This document shows positions 60,021-64,000 of a stretch of DNA of 64,000 nucleotides, in pieces (the stretch's first letter is position 1; each line of letters opens with the position of its first letter). The position numbers were made by a program, and so were the translations under genes. Source of the DNA: Variovorax sp. PMC12. GTDB lineage: Bacteria > Pseudomonadota > Gammaproteobacteria > Burkholderiales > Burkholderiaceae_C. The notes under the pieces are model-generated. The model was given only the letters and a program-made list of their open reading frames with translations, did not search any database and was not told where the DNA came from. The stretch lies in the NCBI RefSeq assembly GCF_003019815.1, contig NZ_CP027773.1, positions 5,139,501 through 5,203,500 of the forward strand. Direction: 5' to 3'.

Positions 60021-60601
60021 TCGACACACAAACCCTCATCGACTGCACCGGCGCCACGCGCGCCAACGCCGAGCGCTTCGTACTGCACCTGGCGGACGGC
60101 ATGAACCGCTTTCGCATCCACTCCGATAGCGCGGTGGCCGCCTTCCTCGGCCAGCTCGTGATCGAGTCCGCCACGTTGGAGAAGGTCGAAGAGGGCCTTT
60201 ACTACACGACGGCCGCGCGCTTGCGCGAAGTCTTCCCGAGCCTGTTCGTGCAGGGCGGCTATCGCGCCGAAGACTACCTGCGCAACCCGCGTGCGCTGAG
60301 CATGCTGCGCTACAAGGGCTTCCATGGCCGAGGGTTGATCCAGCTCACTTGGGAAGACGCCTACATCGCGGCCGGGCGCGCTATCGGCGTGAACTACCGC
60401 GACAACCCCGAGCTGCTGCTGCAGCCGCAGCATGCCGCGCTGTCGGCGTGCTGGTTCTTCGCCGACTTCAAGGGCTGTCTGCCGTCGGCCGAGCGGGGCG
60501 ATGTCTACGACATCACGGGGCGCGTCAACGGGCCGAAGCGGCTGAAGCTGGCCGAGCGCAAGGCGGCCACCGCTCGGGCTTACAAGGTGCTGAGCAAATG
60601 A
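60017..60601 (+). CDS. Endolysin, glycoside hydrolase family 19
   Basis: 194-aa muralytic enzyme. GQLVIESATLEKVEEGLYYTTAARLREVFP includes candidate catalytic Glu50 and Glu59; YKGFHGRGLIQLTWEDAY is the family's second signature. No signal peptide, so release needs a holin. Cuts peptidoglycan glycan strands at the end of the lytic cycle. Confidence 0.93.
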   Translation: MIDTQTLIDCTGATRANAERFVLHLADGMNRFRIHSDSAVAAFLGQLVIESATLEKVEEGLYYTTAARLREVFPSLFVQGGYRAEDYLRNPRALSMLRYKGFHGRGLIQLTWEDAYIAAGRAIGVNYRDNPELLLQPQHAALSACWFFADFKGCLPSAERGDVYDITGRVNGPKRLKLAERKAATARAYKVLSK

Positions 60602-60951
60602 GCCTGCTGCAAACCCTGTTGGTGGCGCTCGGGTTGAGCGTGGCCGGCAATGCCGTACTCGGCTGGGCGTGGGTGGGAGCGCGTGAAAAGGCGGCTACGT
60701 CGGTGCTGCAGCGCGACGATGCACGAGCGGCGGCATCCGCGTGTAGCGATGCAACCGACGACCTCCGCGACCTGGCGGACAAGCGCGCGGCCGAGGCAAA
60801 GAAGGCGCAAGCTGCGGCTCGCACGGTGGCCCTTGGTCATCAGGTGAGCGCGCAGACGATCCTCGCGACGCCGGCCGCTGTGCCGGGCGATGCCTGCGCG
60901 AGCGCGCAGGTGCGTGTCGATGGTTGGTTGAGGGGGAGGGCAGGGCAATGA
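60598..60951 (+). CDS. Inner-membrane spanin (Rz-like)
   Basis: 117 aa: N-terminal transmembrane anchor (LLVALGLSVAGNAVLGWAWV) and a periplasmic coiled coil. With the lipoprotein encoded next it would bridge inner and outer membranes and disrupt the latter at lysis. ATGA overlap with the endolysin. Confidence 0.75.
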   Translation: MSLLQTLLVALGLSVAGNAVLGWAWVGAREKAATSVLQRDDARAAASACSDATDDLRDLADKRAAEAKKAQAAARTVALGHQVSAQTILATPAAVPGDACASAQVRVDGWLRGRAGQ

Positions 60952-61217
60952 AGGTTTGCGCACGTCTCTGGGCCGCTTTGGGCCTTTGCGCGGTGCTCGC
61001 AGGCTGTGGCGTGGCGCCCGTGCAGTCGGTGAAGGTGCCTGTTCCCGTCGAGTGCCGTGTGCAACGACCGGTGCGGCCGGCCATGCCGACCGAAGCGCTC
61101 GCGCCTGGCGTTGATCTTGACCGCTTCGCGGCGGCGGCGATGGCCGAGATTGAGCTGCGCGAGGGCTACGAGCTGGAGCTAAATGCGGCTCTCGCTCACT
61201 GCACAGCGCCGATGTAG
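60948..61217 (+). CDS. Outer-membrane spanin lipoprotein (Rz1-like)
   Basis: 89 aa with signal peptide and lipobox LAGC (Cys at about 20). Proline/valine-rich mature start (VPVPVECRVQRPVRP). ATGA overlap with the i-spanin gene; separate rather than embedded, unlike lambda. Last late gene. Confidence 0.75.
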   Translation: MKVCARLWAALGLCAVLAGCGVAPVQSVKVPVPVECRVQRPVRPAMPTEALAPGVDLDRFAAAAMAEIELREGYELELNAALAHCTAPM

Positions 61218-61221
61218 CTTA

Positions 61222-61248
61222 CAAAAAAGAGACCCGCCAAAGCGGGTC
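61222..61248 (-). terminator. Rho-independent terminator of the minus-strand SOS operon
   Basis: 7-bp stem GACCCGC/GCGGGTC (61231–61237, 61242–61248), loop CAAA. On the minus strand it is followed by TCTTTTTTGT. It also separates the convergent lysis operon from the SRAP operon. Confidence 0.8.
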
Positions 61249-61459
61249 AAAGGGTCATCGACTTGACCCGAGGATGCGGCGAGGGCCGCCGCGGGTCGAT
61301 TCTCCAACTGAGGGACGCAAGGTGTGTGTGAAGAAATCCGCGACAGAGTGTCAACAAAGGTGAGATGAGCATTTCTCTCCTCATAGATCGCTTTGTTCTG
61401 GCGTCGGGCGTCTGAGCTTGCCCGCATTCTCTGCCACAGCCTTCGGGCGGGAGTGTTGC

Positions 61460-61675
61460 TCAACCCTTGATTGATCGGCGCAGTTCGATCGGACCGATGC
61501 CGCTGTAGACCGTATTGCCATCCTTCAGGGACACGACGGTCCAACGGTCGCCCGGGGTGACCTTGTAGTCTCCTGGCGCCAGCGGCAGCTCGAATTCTTC
61601 GCGTACCTTGTCGCTGTACCAAGCTGGCGTGTAGAGGGTGGTAGTTTCGGTGGGAAAAATGTCGGCTTGGCTCAT
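61460..61675 (-). CDS. Hypothetical small protein, SOS operon
   Basis: 71 aa (MSQADIFPTETTTLYTPAWYSDKVREEF...). β-rich (GDYKVTPGDRWTVVSLKDGNTVYSGIGPIEL). 17 bases after the SRAP stop, co-transcribed and followed by the terminator. No family recognised. Confidence 0.58.
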   Translation of the reverse strand: MSQADIFPTETTTLYTPAWYSDKVREEFELPLAPGDYKVTPGDRWTVVSLKDGNTVYSGIGPIELRRSIKG

Positions 61676-61692
61676 GTGTGGATTGTCGCGGG

Positions 61693-62418
61693 CTAGAAGA
61701 GGTCGTCGACGGGGGGCGGGGGGGCGGTCTGATTGTCGGCAGGCGGCTCTGCTGGCTTGACCTTCTTCGTTCGTGGCGGCAGGGGAGCAGGGTAGGTGTC
61801 GAGTTGACCCATCCACTGCTTGAAGAACTTCGGAGCGCTGGCGACCGGGCACGTCAGCCACTCGTCGTATTGCTCGGGGTCAAGGATGACGACCATGCGT
61901 TTCTCGTCGCCCCACTTATGGAATCGCGACATCACAGGGTGGCCGTCAGCATTGACCGTCAGCATCGCGAAACTGAACACGTCTAGGCCGGTCTCCGTGT
62001 CAACCCACTTCTCCCAGATACCCGCGATGGCAAGTGGCACCTCGCCAGGCTGCTGGATGCGCCAGCGCACCGGCTTCGCATCGGCGGTCTCGTAATAGGG
62101 CTCGAAGATGGCTTCGGCGGGCACGATGCAGCGCTGCCCGAGGCGCCAAGCGTTGCGAAAACTGGGCAGGCTCGAAACGGTCTCCGACTTGGCGTTGTAG
62201 GTCCGCCGTCCGTAGGTCAGCTCCTTGGCGAACTTGGGCACCAAGCCGAATGCGCCGTCATCGACACGTCGATTGCCTGAGCCGTCTTCTGCCAACCTGA
62301 TGAAAGGAGCCATGCCAGTCGGCCACGCGATGACAGGGCTTTCGTCCCCTTTGCGCACTACGCCGAAGAACGACAGCAGGCGGTCCGCCCGGGTTACTGC
62401 TTCATAGTTGCTGCACAT
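61693..62418 (-). CDS. SRAP-domain protein (HMCES/YedK family)
   Basis: 241 aa. Met1-Cys2 gives the catalytic Cys2 after Met removal, which forms a covalent adduct with abasic sites in single-stranded DNA. RTYNAKSET (Asn75, Glu79), CIVPAEAIFEPYY (Glu105) and HKWGDEKRMVVIL (His167) match the family. A Pro/Lys-rich C-terminal tail is extra. It protects abasic sites or aids phage replication under DNA damage; SRAP genes occur in other phages. Second gene of a LexA-box operon. Confidence 0.92.
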   Translation of the reverse strand: MCSNYEAVTRADRLLSFFGVVRKGDESPVIAWPTGMAPFIRLAEDGSGNRRVDDGAFGLVPKFAKELTYGRRTYNAKSETVSSLPSFRNAWRLGQRCIVPAEAIFEPYYETADAKPVRWRIQQPGEVPLAIAGIWEKWVDTETGLDVFSFAMLTVNADGHPVMSRFHKWGDEKRMVVILDPEQYDEWLTCPVASAPKFFKQWMGQLDTYPAPLPPRTKKVKPAEPPADNQTAPPPPVDDLF

Positions 62419-62427
62419 GGACGTTCC

Positions 62428-62823
62428 TCAATCGGTCATGTCGTCGTCGTTGACATCGAACCCGCTGGATGACCGTGGGTTGTGGCGGGCAAGGGCGGCA
62501 TAGGCTTCTTCGTGGTGCACCACGCACCACCATGTCTGCTGCGTGTGGGTTGGTTTGCTTTTGACGGCCCGAAACGTGATCTCTACCCCTGTGAGCATGA
62601 TGCCGCCGTCCTTGATGGCGAGGATGCGCGCGTAATGCAGCGGCTCCAAACAATCTTTCTCCGGGTCCTTCAGGCTAAGTAACCGGGCGTCCCACGTCCG
62701 CCCGTAGTACGCGGGGTTTGCTTTCCTGAAATCAAGCCAGCCGCGTGCGCCGGTCTCGCCTTCGAGCTGCGAGCGCGAGCGCCAGTGTCCATGCCTGCGG
62801 AGAAGGACTACGTTTGAAATCAC
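62428..62823 (-). CDS. Hypothetical protein, first gene of SOS operon
   Basis: 131 aa; contains LHYARILAIKDGGIMLTGVEITFRAVKS and TWWCVVHHEEAY, a β-rich pattern, and an acidic end (DVNDDDMTD). No family recognised. The only start is a GTG at 62821–62823 that lies inside the LexA box; no ribosome site is seen, so the message may be leaderless, or the true start may be elsewhere. Confidence 0.6.
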   Translation of the reverse strand: MISNVVLLRRHGHWRSRSQLEGETGARGWLDFRKANPAYYGRTWDARLLSLKDPEKDCLEPLHYARILAIKDGGIMLTGVEITFRAVKSKPTHTQQTWWCVVHHEEAYAALARHNPRSSSGFDVNDDDMTD

Positions 62824-62841
62824 TGTATAAGCATACAGTGA
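62820..62841 (-). promoter_or_regulatory. LexA (SOS) box
   Basis: 9-bp perfect inverted arms TCACTGTAT and ATACAGTGA with a 4-base AAGC centre. The core CTGT-N8-ACAG (62823–62838) is the LexA consensus. It covers the start of the hypothetical/SRAP operon. Confidence 0.85.
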
Positions 62842-62932
62842 TCAGGTCGAGCTGCTATCTCCGAAAACGGCCGAATTCGGCGGAATTTCCGGCGCGGTTC
62901 GGCCTAGTTTGTCCCGCTCTTGTCCCGGTTGG

Positions 62933-62959
62933 AAAAAAGCCGTTGAAAATCAACGGCTT
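62933..62959 (-). terminator. Minus-strand terminator-like hairpin
   Basis: 10-bp stem AAGCCGTTGA/TCAACGGCTT, loop AAA. On the minus strand a run of six T overlaps and follows the stem. No minus-strand gene is visible to its right inside the window. Confidence 0.6.
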
Positions 62960-63023
62960 GCGGATGCCTGTGATGGGGACCGAACCTGTAGATTTCCGGT
63001 GCCTCGCGGATACACTTGTTGCC

Positions 63024-63839
63024 ATGAGCCAAACGTTCGAGAAAGCACCTCTCGTTGAGATCATCGTCGAGGTTCGTTGGGCTGACGCTGCCGGTTTCCC
63101 GCAAGCGGGCGGTGGCCTGCTACAGCTCCCGGTCAACAACGCTGCAGATGAGTTCTACATGCGCTTTGGAGGGGCGGCTTACTCCAATGGTTTTCGTCAG
63201 ACTGAGCGACTAGTCCCGCCGGGGTTTCCTGTCATGCCAGGGCAAGCGATCTATCGCTATCGGCCAGCATCGGATTTCCCTGATGAGTTGGCGCGGTCAG
63301 CTTTGTGGCAAATTGGCTCCGGCGTGTTTACTGCGAACGCTACGCCCCCATATAAATCTTGGCTTGAATTTTCGCCCTGGGTTGCGAAAGGAATCCAAGC
63401 AGTTTTGGATACTCGGAATGAAGCCGAGAAGAATTCCGACTTCGCGAGCATTTCCCTTAGATACATAGATGCGTTCACGTCGGATTTTATTGGTGGATTG
63501 TCTTATGAAGAATTCCTGCAAGAGCGATTAGGGTTTAAGGTTCAGTTGCCTCCAGCGATTGAAAAGATGGCTGCGGATGGAGCAACTGCGGAACACATCA
63601 TTCAGTTCAGATTGTTGCTGCAGAACGGAATGAGTTTGACAGTATTGGCTGCAAAAGGAACATCGAACGGTGTTGACGCACTGATATTGAATACCACCGT
63701 CTCTACTACTGAAAAAACTGCTGCGAACGTTGAAACCGTGATGGCTAAGCTTAGCGATGCTCGAAATATGATTCACAATTCATTTGTGGAAATGACGTCG
63801 GATATCCACGGAATAATGAAGCCCACTTCAAAGGACTGA
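63024..63839 (+). CDS. TIGR04255-family protein, prophage cargo
   Basis: 271 aa. FEKAPLVEIIVEVRW at residues 4–18 is the TIGR04255 opening, and the C-terminal ...ARNMIHNSFVEMTSDIHGIM fits its closing helix. AT-richer than the phage core. The ATG at 63024 was chosen because the longer frame upstream shows no ribosome site and overlaps the LexA box. It is followed one base later by another gene start, which is typical of the two-gene units in which the family occurs. Function unknown. Confidence 0.8.
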   Translation: MSQTFEKAPLVEIIVEVRWADAAGFPQAGGGLLQLPVNNAADEFYMRFGGAAYSNGFRQTERLVPPGFPVMPGQAIYRYRPASDFPDELARSALWQIGSGVFTANATPPYKSWLEFSPWVAKGIQAVLDTRNEAEKNSDFASISLRYIDAFTSDFIGGLSYEEFLQERLGFKVQLPPAIEKMAADGATAEHIIQFRLLLQNGMSLTVLAAKGTSNGVDALILNTTVSTTEKTAANVETVMAKLSDARNMIHNSFVEMTSDIHGIMKPTSKD

Positions 63840-63840
63840 A

Positions 63841-64000
63841 ATGGAAGCCGTACTTGACAACTCGATCACGTCGCCTACTAGACAATTGGCCTCCACAGTG
63901 TCCTTAAGCGGATGGATGGCGCGGCCTTCATATGTGCAGCAGGTAAAGCAGGGAAGTATGGCTTCTACCTATGAGGGCGTTGTGGGGGATAAATTTATCC
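63841..64000 (+). CDS. Partial gene, partner of the TIGR04255 protein
   Basis: Open from ATG 63841 to the window end (53 codons): MEAVLDNSITSPTRQLASTV... No stop in the window. It starts one base after the TIGR04255 gene, so it is co-transcribed. Too short to identify. Confidence 0.6.
   Translation, partial: MEAVLDNSITSPTRQLASTVSLSGWMARPSYVQQVKQGSMASTYEGVVGDKFI

Larger units (their letters stand above)
27388..64000. mobile_element. Lambda-like siphovirus prophage, right end outside the window
   Basis: The tract holds an integrase next to tRNA-Ser, a full lysis/lysogeny switch, replication, packaging, head, tail and lysis modules in lambda-type order, then accessory genes. The left limit is taken as the tRNA 3' end. 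No second copy of the tRNA end was seen, so attR lies beyond 64000. All essential modules look intact, so it may be inducible. Cargo genes are lower in GC than both host and phage core. Confidence 0.93.

Noticed and set aside
61179..61622. 147-codon minus-strand frame across the SOS-operon terminator
   Set aside because: It runs through the intrinsic terminator and overlaps the better-supported 71-aa gene in another frame.
62745..63023. 93-residue N-terminal extension of the TIGR04255 protein
   Set aside because: It passes through the LexA box and a terminator hairpin, has no ribosome site and does not match the family start.

Overview
The window is high-GC DNA from a betaproteobacterium. 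Gene content and order (mutM–dynamin–mutY, rapZ–recN–nadK–hrcA, rpoZ–spoT, gmk–yicC, rph–rdgB–hemW, and tripartite-tricarboxylate 'Bug' receptors) fit the Comamonadaceae, most likely Variovorax or a close relative. The genus is inferred from style and gene order, not from a database search.

Bases 1–27387 are host chromosome. 64–8482 holds DNA repair, stress and NAD genes: mutM, a dynamin-like GTPase, mutY, then rapZ, recN and nadK on the minus strand, then hrcA. A tRNA-Met, two small unknown genes and a membrane-sensor diguanylate cyclase follow. 11444–17460 is a catabolic cluster (two Bug receptors, an amidohydrolase, a class III CoA-transferase and a CitE-type lyase) divergent from its LysR regulator, with a 23-bp palindrome between them. 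Two identical tRNA-Arg(ACG) genes, greB, spoT/relA, rpoZ, gmk, yicC, a kinase/PP2C pair, rph, rdgB and hemW run to a tRNA-Ser(TGA).

From tRNA-Ser to the right edge (about 36.6 kb) lies one temperate, lambda-like prophage with a siphovirus-type long-tail gene order. It is cut by the window end, so attR is not visible. Order: P4-type integrase; a low-GC HEPN-motif cargo gene; a minus-strand early-left operon (60-aa protein through dNMP kinase to an AlpA-like factor); a secreted-protein gene; CI-type repressor and Cro; a CII-like regulator; two tandem winged-helix replication genes, the second carrying an iteron origin with a DnaA box; terminase, portal, protease-capsid fusion, connectors, major tail protein, tape measure and tail-tip genes; a lysis cassette (two membrane proteins, GH19 endolysin, two spanins); a minus-strand operon with an SRAP gene under a consensus LexA box; and a TIGR04255-type gene followed by a truncated partner.

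The best-supported unusual features are as follows. A complete genetic switch has five copies of an 11-bp operator at exact 25-bp spacing, two at PL and three at PR/PRM. An origin lies inside the replication gene. Three parS-like sites recur every 42 bp in the terminase gene. A tail-hub protein carries eleven 14-residue repeats. There are several candidate defence or cargo genes: HEPN, DUF2971 and the TIGR04255 pair. No CRISPR array, IS element or rRNA was seen.
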